Notes under the pieces: generated by a model
What the model was told of the DNA's origin: nothing
What the model saw: the letters and a program-made list of their open reading frames with translations, nothing else
Database searches by the model: none
Part shown: in pieces, positions 43,748-51,903 of the stretch
Layout: each line of letters begins with the position of its first letter
Position numbering within the stretch: position 1 is the stretch's first letter
Translations under genes and position numbers: made by a program
Source of the DNA: an uncultured Prevotellaceae bacterium
GTDB lineage: Bacteria > Bacteroidota > Bacteroidia > Bacteroidales > Bacteroidaceae
DNA length: 64,000 nt
Assembly: GCA_900315105.1 (NCBI GenBank)
Contig: OMXX01000022.1
Location: 1-64,000, forward strand
Direction of reading: 5' to 3'

Positions 43748-45244
43748 TTAATTTCTCAAAATTCTTTCCGTTGCCTGAAATAGTAGTCGCTTTAACTCGA
43801 AACTGTCTATCTCTGCCAATGATGCAAGAGCACGGGTTTGATATTCTTCCACCATGACCGACATCTTATCCCTTATCTCTTCATCTGATATTCCCGGGAA
43901 TTGTAGTCTGAGTGCATATACAGCCGATGGCTTGGCAGTATGCTCGCTGTTGATATCAGACATATCATCCTTCAATTGATAGGCAATGCCAAGTGCTTCC
44001 GAATAGTCATGAAGCTTTTGGGCTGTATGTTCGTCACCATTTGCTGAGAGCAATCCCAAAGAAAGAGCCACTTCAAAGGCTGGCACTGTCTTCTGACGGA
44101 ATATCTGCAATACCTCCTCAATTGTTACGGGTTGTCCTGGCTGCCAAGATAGTTCTGCTCCCTGTCCGAGACAAAGGCTGACATGGGCATTGGCTACAAC
44201 GCCAAGCAGTTCCTTATTTGGTAGGGATGCCAACAGCCGATAACCCTCACCAAGCAACAGGTCTCCAATATTGATTGCCATCGCCTCGCCATATCGTGCA
44301 TGAACGGTAGGCTGACCATAACGCTCTTCATCGTTGTCCTGTATATCATCATGCACAAGAGAAGCCTTATGAAAGCACTCCACGGCTATAGCAGCGCGCA
44401 TCACCTCGTCAGGAATTGAAAAACGATCTTCAACCTTGCCCTTTTCACTTTCTACTTTTATCGCAGCATAGACAGCAGCCAACAGGAACGGACGCCATCG
44501 ACTACCTCCACACAGCATCCACTCTAAAGCAGCTTTTGTCGTGGTGTCTCTTACTGGAGTAAGTACCGAGGCAAGTGCCTCTGGCTCAAACCATTTATCT
44601 ACCTCTTCGCGCACACTGTCGTAATCAAGTAGCACCATTGTTTCTTCACTACGCTTCGATAACAACTGCGCTACATAGTCGGTATCTACATGAGTATCCT
44701 TGCATCCTCCATCGTTAAGAGCCACGGCAATGCCAGGAACGGCATGACTGACAAGCAGAGGGAAAGCCTTTTCAAGGGAATCAAGACAACTAACACCAAT
44801 AACCGCATCTACCACATGCTGACGTATCAGTTCGATAACGGATGTGAAACCCTCCGCAACCATCGAAAGCATTCCTATATGGTCTGCCTGAGTCTGTAGG
44901 TCAGGAATGACACAGCGCTCACAGCGATGACATAGCAGTCCGAGGTCATCCATTTCTCCCTCGCATCGCTTGGAGTCTCTCAGGCATTTAGGCAACAACA
45001 ACAGACGGCGCGAATATGGGATGCTTGCCACCATAGGCAACCACACAGCATTGTGTATCTCGACCATCAGCCAGTCTCGCAATCCCTCATCAAGATTATT
45101 CTTCCTGACAAACTCAGCAGCCAATGCTTCAAGGTCGCTGAGCATCACAGGCGGATGCAATGCCTTTTCGCTGACAAAGTCGTGAGCCAGCTGGCGCAGT
45201 CTTCTGCGTTCAGCCAACGTCTGAGGTATAGTGCGGTTAGCCAT
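43748..45244 (-). CDS. DUF116-polyprenyl diphosphate synthase fusion (operon gene 3)
   Basis: A 498-residue two-domain protein. Residues about 75-195 match DUF116: LLPKCLRD, a cysteine set with CHRCERCVI, VAEGFTSVIELI, DAVIGVSCLDSL, and GCKDTHVDTD. The cysteines could bind a metal or Fe-S centre. Residues 230-498 are a trans-isoprenyl diphosphate synthase with the first Asp-rich motif HDDIQDNDEERYG (about 298-310) and the second YQLKDDMSD. This enzyme condenses isopentenyl diphosphate onto an allylic primer. The combination ties chain synthesis to a probable metal-dependent activity. ATG 45244 overlaps the radical SAM stop; TTG 45253 is less likely. Confidence 0.85.
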   Translation of the reverse strand: MANRTIPQTLAERRRLRQLAHDFVSEKALHPPVMLSDLEALAAEFVRKNNLDEGLRDWLMVEIHNAVWLPMVASIPYSRRLLLLPKCLRDSKRCEGEMDDLGLLCHRCERCVIPDLQTQADHIGMLSMVAEGFTSVIELIRQHVVDAVIGVSCLDSLEKAFPLLVSHAVPGIAVALNDGGCKDTHVDTDYVAQLLSKRSEETMVLLDYDSVREEVDKWFEPEALASVLTPVRDTTTKAALEWMLCGGSRWRPFLLAAVYAAIKVESEKGKVEDRFSIPDEVMRAAIAVECFHKASLVHDDIQDNDEERYGQPTVHARYGEAMAINIGDLLLGEGYRLLASLPNKELLGVVANAHVSLCLGQGAELSWQPGQPVTIEEVLQIFRQKTVPAFEVALSLGLLSANGDEHTAQKLHDYSEALGIAYQLKDDMSDINSEHTAKPSAVYALRLQFPGISDEEIRDKMSVMVEEYQTRALASLAEIDSFELKRLLFQATERILRN

Positions 45245-46451
45245 AAGCTCCAAATCCGAAAAAATAGCGTTTCTTTAATGTCTTATACAGTGGATTCTTC
45301 TCAGGTATGGCTTTGTCCTTCATATCGTGACCAGCCACATGATGCATCCGTTTCAGTTCCTCAAGGAACGTGGCGCGTGAGGTTGTCTCAAAACCACCGT
45401 GTGATTCCAGGAAATCAGCAAGTTTCTCAGGAGATTCCATCAATATGCAGCCTCGCGTTGTCTCGGCTATCATCTTTCGCATATCTGCCAGAAACTCCGA
45501 CTTCTGACATATCTCCACAAGATTACTGCCTTCGGAATTTAGTCGTTCCATCGCCATCTGCAATGGTGGACAGAACTCTACATAGCCTGATGGCGATATG
45601 TGGTGACTCATACCCGTAGCTCCCGGACATATTGCCTTGCCTTCTGCATCCCAATAGACATCAATGATAAGAAGAGGCGCATTGCGACGCTGCTCCACGA
45701 TGAATTCACGCAACCGATGTATCTGCTCTTGACTTAGCGCATTCTCCGGATGGGCATCAGCACCCACAGGACGATATATATAATACCACATAAAAGCAGC
45801 TCCTTCACGAGCCATATCCTCTAAATGCTTACGACAAACAAGGTCGTCAAAGTTCGACTTGCAGATGCTTGCAGCAACACCGAAGATAAGCTTTGCCTCA
45901 CGACACATTCGCAGTCCTCTGAGTGTACGTTCATATACATCATCCCTACCCCTTCGGCGGTCACTCTCATCGCGCAGTCCTTCTATGCTTATTAATGGCG
46001 TTACATTGCCAAGCTTATTCATGCGTTGAGCAATCTCTGCTGTAATCAGCGTTGCATTGGTGAAAAGCTGAAAATAACAGTCTGGATGCTTCGCAAGCAC
46101 GTCGAAGAGTCCGCGATACATCAGCGGCTCTCCTCCTAATATTCCAAAGAAATAGCTTCCCTGAGATTTAGACTGACGAATGATACCGTCAAGCTGTTCG
46201 GGTGTCAGACTCTTCCTGCCTCCCCTTGTCACCCAGCATCCGGAACATGCCAGGTTGCAAGCCTCCGTCACCGATATCATCATAAAGGCAGGAAAGAAAG
46301 GTTTACCTTTGTTTACCCTTCTCTCAAAAGCCGCCATATTCGAGAGATTGCGCAATCCAAAGTTCCTGACAAACTTCCACAGCAACCGAGGGGTTGTTCC
46401 TTTGACAACCCGACACGAAGCTTTTACTATGGATGTATAATCAGATAACAT
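45237..46451 (-). CDS. Radical SAM enzyme with C-terminal SPASM-like region (operon gene 2)
   Basis: A 404-residue radical SAM protein. The cluster motif CNLACSGC has cysteines 65, 69 and 72 (CxxxCxxC). It is followed by the GGEP motif (GILGGEPLMY), LFTNATLI and SIEGLRDESDRRRG. The C-terminal part has cysteines in ICPG, VEFCPP and RGC that could bind an auxiliary cluster. The general fold is near HpnH and SPASM proteins, and HpnH acts on hopanoids, which is suggestive beside a cyclase gene. The substrate cannot be stated. It lies upstream of the prenyl synthase and overlaps it. Confidence 0.85.
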   Translation of the reverse strand: MLSDYTSIVKASCRVVKGTTPRLLWKFVRNFGLRNLSNMAAFERRVNKGKPFFPAFMMISVTEACNLACSGCWVTRGGRKSLTPEQLDGIIRQSKSQGSYFFGILGGEPLMYRGLFDVLAKHPDCYFQLFTNATLITAEIAQRMNKLGNVTPLISIEGLRDESDRRRGRDDVYERTLRGLRMCREAKLIFGVAASICKSNFDDLVCRKHLEDMAREGAAFMWYYIYRPVGADAHPENALSQEQIHRLREFIVEQRRNAPLLIIDVYWDAEGKAICPGATGMSHHISPSGYVEFCPPLQMAMERLNSEGSNLVEICQKSEFLADMRKMIAETTRGCILMESPEKLADFLESHGGFETTSRATFLEELKRMHHVAGHDMKDKAIPEKNPLYKTLKKRYFFGFGAYG

Positions 46452-46474
46452 TGTTATTTGTTCCCCTCATAAGG

Positions 46475-46560
46475 GGAGGTTAGGGGTTAGAGTTTAGAGT
46501 GGAGAGGTTAGGGGTTAGAGCCTTAATCCTTTGACTTTCGACTTTAGCCTTTAGACTTTG
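46475..46560. repeat. Mini-repeat patch between operon genes 1 and 2
   Basis: GGGGTTAGAG units and CTTTGACTTTCGACTTTAG units fill the 92-bp gap, the longest inside the 15-gene run. Both repeat types also occur inside coding sequence of the same operon. Confidence 0.55.
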
Positions 46561-47179
46561 AATCATCCTTAAACAACGGTGTGCCGAAATTTCTCCTCTC
46601 CAACAGTCTTGCCCTGAAGGCATCAGCATAGAGCATTGAATGGTCAACTCTCAGTGCCTGCTCTTCCTGTTCGGCTCCACCATTGATAGGGCTTCGACCG
46701 TATTTAGGGAAGATGATTGCCTCCGACGGACAGTTACGGGCACAGGCAGGACAGTTGTTCTTGCAATTTGTAGGATTCACCACCCGCACACGGTCATCAA
46801 CCATTTCATAAACACCAAAAGGACAGAAATCGAAACACTTTCCGCATTCCGTGCAGCGATCCTTATCGATTACAGGATACCAGGCATCATCACCGGGTCC
46901 AGTATCGCCAATGCCTTCCCTAAGGTCAATAAGCTCCTTGACCTCTACACCTCGCCAAAGCAACAAACTCCTTACTGCCCGTTTATGGCAGGCAGCTATC
47001 GTTCCTTTAGCCAGACGAGAGACCTCAGCCTCATCACCTTTTTCCATCAACTCGCATAAATCATCCACGTACTCAACTTCCCGACCTTCTGCTTCGGCAT
47101 GTGCAACAAGTTCCGAAAGTTTTTCCTGTGAAATAAACTTACGCCAGCGACAGGTGCATATCACCAATCGTTCTGTCAT
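46544..47179 (-). CDS. 4Fe-4S dicluster protein (operon gene 1)
   Basis: A 211-residue protein. The N-terminal half (LVICTCRWRKFIS, then AACHKRAVRSLLLWRGVEVKELIDLRE) resembles the cysteine-bearing segment seen in HdrA-type and related Fe-S proteins. The C-terminal half has CTECGKCFDFCPFG and NCKNNCPACARNCPSEAI, binding two 4Fe-4S clusters. A soluble electron donor for the radical SAM enzyme encoded next is a likely role, which is inferred. It is the first gene of the operon, about 40 nt after the predicted transcription start. Confidence 0.8.
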   Translation of the reverse strand: MTERLVICTCRWRKFISQEKLSELVAHAEAEGREVEYVDDLCELMEKGDEAEVSRLAKGTIAACHKRAVRSLLLWRGVEVKELIDLREGIGDTGPGDDAWYPVIDKDRCTECGKCFDFCPFGVYEMVDDRVRVVNPTNCKNNCPACARNCPSEAIIFPKYGRSPINGGAEQEEQALRVDHSMLYADAFRARLLERRNFGTPLFKDDSKSKG

Positions 47180-47226
47180 TATCTTTAGTTATTATGATTA
47201 TGATATAATAGACGAAAAAATCACTA

Positions 47227-47234
47227 CAAAGATA
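47227..47234 (-). promoter_or_regulatory. -7 box of the 15-gene operon
   Basis: TATCTTTG on the minus strand matches TAnnTTTG. Transcription would start near 47220, 40 nt before the first ATG. The -33 region lacks a perfect TTTG. Confidence 0.55.
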
Positions 47235-47393
47235 GTTTTATTCTATCAAATCATCCATAAAAAAATAGTAAAGTGATGGTTTTTTAACCTGTTTTAACTA
47301 TTGCTAGACGGTATTTACTGCAAAAAAGACGGAATAGATACATATAAGAGGGTTCCATTTATAAAATGGAAATAGTTCCTTAATCACCTATGG

Positions 47394-47433
47394 GGTGTCT
47401 CTAAAAATTATTGTACTATTGTACCATTGTACC
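47394..47433. repeat. 40-bp perfect inverted repeat, left arm
   Basis: The arm contains TTGTACTATTGTACC and is the exact reverse complement of 48264-48303 over 40 of 40 bases. The pair bounds 910 bp without genes; no target-site duplication was seen. Confidence 0.9.
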
Positions 47434-47584
47434 AAAAAGGCTCCTCGCTATTCGGGTTTACGAATCTGAAAATCTCTAATGCCATGCAAACACACAGGAG
47501 ATTATTTTGAAGTTTCGCGAATTATCACTACTATTGCAAATAAAAGCAAACTCCCCTTCATGAGGCTTCTATCTCTCATATATG

Positions 47585-47628
47585 GGAACGGACTTGAAAC
47601 GGACCTGAAACGGACCTGGAACGGAGGT
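47585..47628. repeat. 11-bp tandem repeats (four units)
   Basis: GGAACGGACTT, GAAACGGACCT twice, and GGAACGGAGGT follow each other without gaps. The 11-bp period places all units on one face of the helix, as in protein-binding arrays. Confidence 0.85.
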
Positions 47629-47632
47629 GAAA

Positions 47633-47800
47633 AGTCAACAAAAACAGTATGAGTAGTAAACAATATCAGTCGAAAGTCAACGTTATTAGGAAAAGAGTCA
47701 ACCAACTCAGTGAAAGTAGTCTACATTTCCCAGTACTGGTAGTCAACCTTTTCTGTATGGGTAGCCAAATGTTAAAAATCTAAGCCTGAAAAGAGTCAAC
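47633..47800. repeat. Iteron-like AGTCAAC array (eight units)
   Basis: AGTCAAC or a one- to two-base variant starts at 47633, 47655, 47675, 47696, 47718, 47741, 47763 and 47794. Spacing is 20-23 bp except the last (31 bp). Spacers share TGTATGGGT or TAGGAAAAG text. Iterons of replication origins have this spacing. No initiator gene is adjacent. Confidence 0.75.
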
Positions 47801-47832
47801 CTTTTTTAGGAAAAGACAAAAGCCCTAAAAAA

Positions 47833-48004
47833 GGTACAATGGTACAATAGTACAACATTTTTTACACACACCCTTTCTTTTTCCAGTTTTTCAGCCAATA
47901 ATATATAATATAATAATTAATTATTATATTATATATTATTGAATTAGAAGAGCGATATTTTTAGGGTCTATTAAAAAAATATTGTACTATTGTACCATTG
48001 TACC
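47833..48004. repeat. Concentric inverted repeats around a 44-bp perfect palindrome
   Basis: The AT-only palindrome at 47897-47940 is perfect over 22 bp per arm. GGTACAATGGTACAATAGTACAA-type arms at 47833-47855 and 47982-48004 are inverted around exactly the same centre (47918.5). This fold could extrude as a cruciform or serve as an initiator or dimer-binding site. Confidence 0.9.
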
Positions 48005-48263
48005 AAGCAAGAAAAAGTTTTAACAACGCAAAGTGTTGATAGATAGTGATTTAAATGGAACTTATAGAAAAATCTCAGAAGAATAATGGTTCAACATTTT
48101 CCATTTATACCGATTTCCCACTTAAATTTTCAAAGGAACTAAAAAGTGTCTTTTACAGAATTAATGTTTTTTTTGAGGGGGGAGGGAATGCCAAAACCAT
48201 CAACAAGGTTTTCTTTGTCTAGTAATAAAATGCAAGAATTTAATGTGTTTAAATGAAATTTTA

Positions 48264-48303
48264 GGTACAATGGTACAATAGTACAATAATTTTTAGAGAC
48301 ACC
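48264..48303. repeat. 40-bp perfect inverted repeat, right arm
   Basis: This is the exact reverse complement of 47394-47433. It ends 11 bp before the SulP terminator hairpin. Confidence 0.9.
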
Positions 48304-48314
48304 GCTTTACAAAA

Positions 48315-48355
48315 AATCCTCCCCATCTTACTGATACAGCATGATAGGGAGGATT
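48315..48355 (-). terminator. Terminator of the SulP gene
   Basis: AATCCTCCC pairs with GGGAGGATT (9 bp). On the minus strand a run of T follows at 48311-48316. A second hairpin, AAGTCCC/GGGACTT, lies at 48365-48385 next to the stop codon. Confidence 0.8.
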
Positions 48356-48390
48356 CTGTTATAAAAGTCCCATGCACAGGGACTTCCTGT

Positions 48391-50055
48391 TTATTTTGAT
48401 GCCAATTCCTTAGCCTTTTCGAGGGCAATGTCAATGTGCGGACAGATGTGGTCTTCTCCGATGATATCGTAGAAATGCGCTTTCTCAAGTACCGCGTGTA
48501 CCTTCGGATTAACACCTGAAAGCACCACGTCGATGTTCTGATGCTTTGAAGTAATACAGATGTTCGTGAGGTTGTGAATACCTGTTGAATCAATGAACGG
48601 TACTCTACGCATACGGATTATACGAACCTTTGGAAGATCACGCAGGGATGACATAAGCTCCTCTGCCTTGTTTCCTGCTCCGAAGAAGTAAGGACCGTTA
48701 ATCTCATATACCTGAATGCCCTCTGGCACAACAAGATGCTCATCCTGATTTGACTGAAGGTCTGATTCCTCCTCTACGTCGATATCGCTCACAAGCTTCA
48801 CGTCTGATGTCTCTGCCATACGGCGCATGAAGAGCAGACAAGCAATTACGATACCTACCTCGATAGCGATTGTAAGGTCGAAGATGATAGTGAGGAAGAA
48901 GGTAACGAGCAATACGGTTACATCAGACTTCGGATTACGGAGAATACCCAAGAATGAAGGAATACCGCACATGTTATAGCTCACAACAACTAGCACACCT
49001 GCCAGACATGCCATTGGGATATACTGTGCCAAAGGCATGAGGAAGAGGAAAATAAGCAGCAATACAATGGCGTGGATGATACCTGCAACCGGAGTCTTAC
49101 CGCCATTGTTGATGTTAGTCATAGTACGTGCAATGGCACCAGTAGCAGGAATACCACCAACGAGTGGAGTTACGAGGTTGGTTATACCCTGACCAATAAG
49201 CTCATTGTTTGAGTTATGACGATCGCTGATAACACCATCGGCAACGGTAGCAGAAAGCAAAGACTCGATAGCACCGAGGATTGCAATGGTGAGAGCTGGA
49301 GACATAAGTCCCTTGAGAACGTCAAGAGAAAGATCTGGCATCTCAATACCCGGAAGAGTAGCAGAGATAGTGAAACGGTCGCCGATAGTCTCGATGCTAT
49401 CAACACCGGCATACTGTTTCAGCACAACAACAAGAATTGTTGTAAAGATGATAGCAACAAGCGATCCTGGTATCTTTCTGCTTATCTTAGGAGTGAAGAT
49501 GATAATAAGGATACTGAGCAGTCCGATGCCGAATGACCATATATCCATCGTTGAGAAATTCTGTATATAACACCACCATTTCTCGATGAAATCGCTTGGA
49601 ACCTTATCTATCTGCAATCCGAAGAGATCCTTTATCTGAGTAGTGAAGATGGTTATGGCGATACCTGATGTGAAGCCCACCACAATAGGGTAAGGTATGA
49701 ATTTGATAATGCTTCCGAGGCGCATTACGCCTAAAAGGATGAGGAACACACCAGCCATGAACGTGGCAATGGTAAGTCCTGACATACCATATTGTTCAAT
49801 GATTCCGTAGATGATGACGATGAAAGCACCCGTAGGGCCACCGATCTGCACCTTTGAACCTCCAAAAAGACTGATTAAGATTCCTGCAACAATAGCGGTG
49901 ATAATACCTTTCTCTGGCGATACACCTGAAGCAATACCAAAGGCGATAGCAAGTGGGAGTGCTACAATACCCACGATGATACCTGCCATAAGGTCTGCCA
50001 TAAATGTCTTCTTATCGTAATTACGAAGACAACTGACTAACTTTGGTTTGTACAT
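48391..50055 (-). CDS. SulP family anion transporter with STAS domain
   Basis: A 554-residue inner-membrane transporter. It starts with MADLMAGIIVGIVALPLAIAFGIASGVSPEKGI, the SulP first-helix motif, and continues through 10-14 helices including LFGGSKVQIGGPTGAF. The C-terminal STAS domain begins near 440 (GIQVYEINGPYFFGAG, then RMRRVPFIDSTGIHNL). Members move sulfate, bicarbonate, dicarboxylates or other anions; specificity cannot be told. A single gene with its own promoter (50132-50139) and terminator. Confidence 0.92.
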   Translation of the reverse strand: MYKPKLVSCLRNYDKKTFMADLMAGIIVGIVALPLAIAFGIASGVSPEKGIITAIVAGILISLFGGSKVQIGGPTGAFIVIIYGIIEQYGMSGLTIATFMAGVFLILLGVMRLGSIIKFIPYPIVVGFTSGIAITIFTTQIKDLFGLQIDKVPSDFIEKWWCYIQNFSTMDIWSFGIGLLSILIIIFTPKISRKIPGSLVAIIFTTILVVVLKQYAGVDSIETIGDRFTISATLPGIEMPDLSLDVLKGLMSPALTIAILGAIESLLSATVADGVISDRHNSNNELIGQGITNLVTPLVGGIPATGAIARTMTNINNGGKTPVAGIIHAIVLLLIFLFLMPLAQYIPMACLAGVLVVVSYNMCGIPSFLGILRNPKSDVTVLLVTFFLTIIFDLTIAIEVGIVIACLLFMRRMAETSDVKLVSDIDVEEESDLQSNQDEHLVVPEGIQVYEINGPYFFGAGNKAEELMSSLRDLPKVRIIRMRRVPFIDSTGIHNLTNICITSKHQNIDVVLSGVNPKVHAVLEKAHFYDIIGEDHICPHIDIALEKAKELASK

Positions 50056-50131
50056 AAAAAATAATGACGAATGACTAATTACGAATTACGATTCGTGTCT
50101 TTATCCTGAATGTTATAATTTTTTGAGGTTG

Positions 50132-50139
50132 CAAAGGTA
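50132..50139 (-). promoter_or_regulatory. -7 box of the SulP gene
   Basis: TACCTTTG on the minus strand fits TAnnTTTG, with TTGC about 20 bp upstream. The leader is about 70 nt. Confidence 0.6.
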
Positions 50140-50266
50140 GTAAAAAAACACGAAATGAGCAACTTTTTGAGCAAAAATCACCTATTACGACCTTATATTA
50201 TTGATGCAGATTAAACATAAATACGCAAAATAACGTTGTTTGTGTCTTTATTTGGATTTTTATTCG

Positions 50267-50274
50267 TATCTTTG
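50267..50274 (+). promoter_or_regulatory. -7 box of the GNAT gene
   Basis: TATCTTTG fits the consensus; transcription would begin near 50280, about 35 nt before the ATG. TTTG occurs upstream but at 12 or 24 bp, off the usual 19-21. Confidence 0.55.
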
Positions 50275-50314
50275 ACACCAAAACGTATTCTTCTACTTTT
50301 TTCATAAAGATAAT

Positions 50315-50800
50315 ATGATAATTAGAACATTCAAAAAGGAAGATGCTCCAATCATTCTCGGTTGGATAAAGAACAAGACTGATTTACGTAAATGGAGCGC
50401 AGACAGATACCGCGATTACCCAGCCACGCCCGATGAAATGGTACAATTATATGCTCCTGACAATATGACTCCCCTTACGGCAGAGGATGAAAACGGCAAT
50501 GTCATTGCGCATATTGCAATACGTATTCCTGACATTGCCAACCCTAAAGCCGTGAAACTGGGCTTCATCATAGTGGATGATTCTCTTCGGGGAAAAGGAT
50601 ACGGCAAGGAACTAATCCGTCAGACAATAGATTATGCCCGAAAGAATCTAAATGCTACAAGCATTTCTCTCGGTGTTTTCAAGAATAATCCCCCTGCCCT
50701 GCATTGCTATGAATCCATAGGTTTCAAGGAAATAGGGCATGAAGCATATAGTATCGATGGAGATACATGGGATTGTATAGAAATGGAGTTGGAAGGTTAA
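50315..50800 (+). CDS. GNAT family N-acetyltransferase
   Basis: A 161-residue acetyltransferase. The fold begins IIRTFKKEDAPIILGWI. The acetyl-CoA loop is VDDSLRGKGYGKELI (R/Q-x-x-G-x-G/A type), followed by SISLGVFKNNPPALHCYESIGF, where the Asn-Pro-Ala-x-x-x-Tyr-x-x-x-GF pattern is typical. The substrate is unknown; RimJ/RimL-like proteins and small-molecule acetylases share this plan. A single gene followed by repeat element E2. Confidence 0.9.
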   Translation: MIIRTFKKEDAPIILGWIKNKTDLRKWSADRYRDYPATPDEMVQLYAPDNMTPLTAEDENGNVIAHIAIRIPDIANPKAVKLGFIIVDDSLRGKGYGKELIRQTIDYARKNLNATSISLGVFKNNPPALHCYESIGFKEIGHEAYSIDGDTWDCIEMELEG

Positions 50801-50804
50801 AAAG

Positions 50805-51162
50805 AAATGACTGCGAGGGCTGAACGTCGAAGAGGTCGGCGGCCGAAGGGACTTGCGCAGCTTGATGAGCATTGCGACTTGCTTCAGCTTGTTGAGCCTT
50901 AGCGAAAGGGCAGTCCGTAAGGGCTGTTATTCAGTAGATACGTGATTAAAGGAGCGCTGTAAGTGCGACATCTGAAGACTTTAGGTGTCGGTCCTACAGA
51001 CCTCATCCCTCAAATAACGGCAAATAAACAGCCCTCACGGACTGCCCTTTTAGGTATCGCTCCTTCAGAGCTCTTTCATCCACATGATAGTCAATAATAT
51101 ACGACTGAGGAAATTTTTCGCTAAGGCTCAACAAGCTACGCAAGTCGTCGAACTCACGTTAT
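50805..51162. repeat. Structured repeat element E2
   Basis: This shares with E1 the GCGAGGGCTGAACGTCGAAG start, the GGGCAGTCCGTAAGGGCTGT / ACAGCCCTcACGGACTGCCC inverted pair, the TTAGGTGTCGGTCCT box and the right terminal repeat TCGAACTCACGTTAT (51148-51162). The left terminal repeat is lost. The 50801-51282 region holds no gene. Confidence 0.75.
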
Positions 51163-51282
51163 TTAAAACGAACACAGATTAAACGGATAATTACGCTCGT
51201 GATTTGCATCCGTGTTATCCTGAATATCTGTGGTCAATAAAATTTACTGAATAATATTTACTGGTCATTTACTTTCGTTCAA

Positions 51283-51903
51283 ATGAAAAGAGAAATAAAC
51301 CCACAGGAAACTTCGCGTGCTGATGCTTTCAGCCTTTGGATGTCATCGCCAATGCCTATGGTGACATTGGTCAAGACATTCAACGTTTCTAAGATTGTGA
51401 AGTATAGCAAGAGGCATGACATAAGCTTCAATATGCTTCTTTGCTGGTGCATTGGCAAGGCTGCAAGTAAGATGGAGGAATTCTATATCCTACCTGAAAA
51501 TGGCAAGCTTTACCATTACGACAAACTCGCTGTCAATGTGATAGTCAACAATAAGAAAGGTGGCATAAACTCATGCGATATCCCTTTCTGCGAAGACATC
51601 AGGCAGTTTCAAGACAAGTATTCCGTTCTTACTCGATCTGCATCTGACAGTTGCGAAAGCAGTTTCGTTGATGATGCTATGGTTATCGGCACGTCTGCAA
51701 TGATAGCCACCGAACTGGATTGCATCGTAAATCAATACACCGATAAGTTCTGCAACCCTATGGTGATGTGGGGAAAATATCGCAAGGGATGGTTCAAGAC
51801 CTCTCTGCCTATCTCCTTCCAGTTTCATCACGTTCAGATGGACGGAGGACATGGAGCAAAGTTTCTTGAAATATTACAGCATACTATCAACAATTTAACG
51901 TGA
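51283..51903 (+). CDS. CAT-fold acetyltransferase (CatA-like)
   Basis: A 206-residue protein of the chloramphenicol acetyltransferase fold. The catalytic motif FHHVQMDGGHGAKF corresponds to HHxxxDG, with the general-base His near 187 and Asp near 191. Residues PISFQ before it and the FNMLLCWCIGKAAS helix also fit. Many Bacteroidetes members are not known to give chloramphenicol resistance, so a resistance call is not justified. The stop TGA is formed by the terminal inverted repeat of element E3. Confidence 0.85.
   Translation: MKREINPQETSRADAFSLWMSSPMPMVTLVKTFNVSKIVKYSKRHDISFNMLLCWCIGKAASKMEEFYILPENGKLYHYDKLAVNVIVNNKKGGINSCDIPFCEDIRQFQDKYSVLTRSASDSCESSFVDDAMVIGTSAMIATELDCIVNQYTDKFCNPMVMWGKYRKGWFKTSLPISFQFHHVQMDGGHGAKFLEILQHTINNLT

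Noticed and set aside
47502..47705. 67-residue minus-strand ORF
   Set aside because: It covers the 11-bp and AGTCAAC arrays; its sequence only reflects these repeats.
51283..51903. Chloramphenicol resistance gene
   Set aside because: The fold and HHxxxDG motif fit the CAT family, but family membership does not show drug specificity and the context is not a resistance element.
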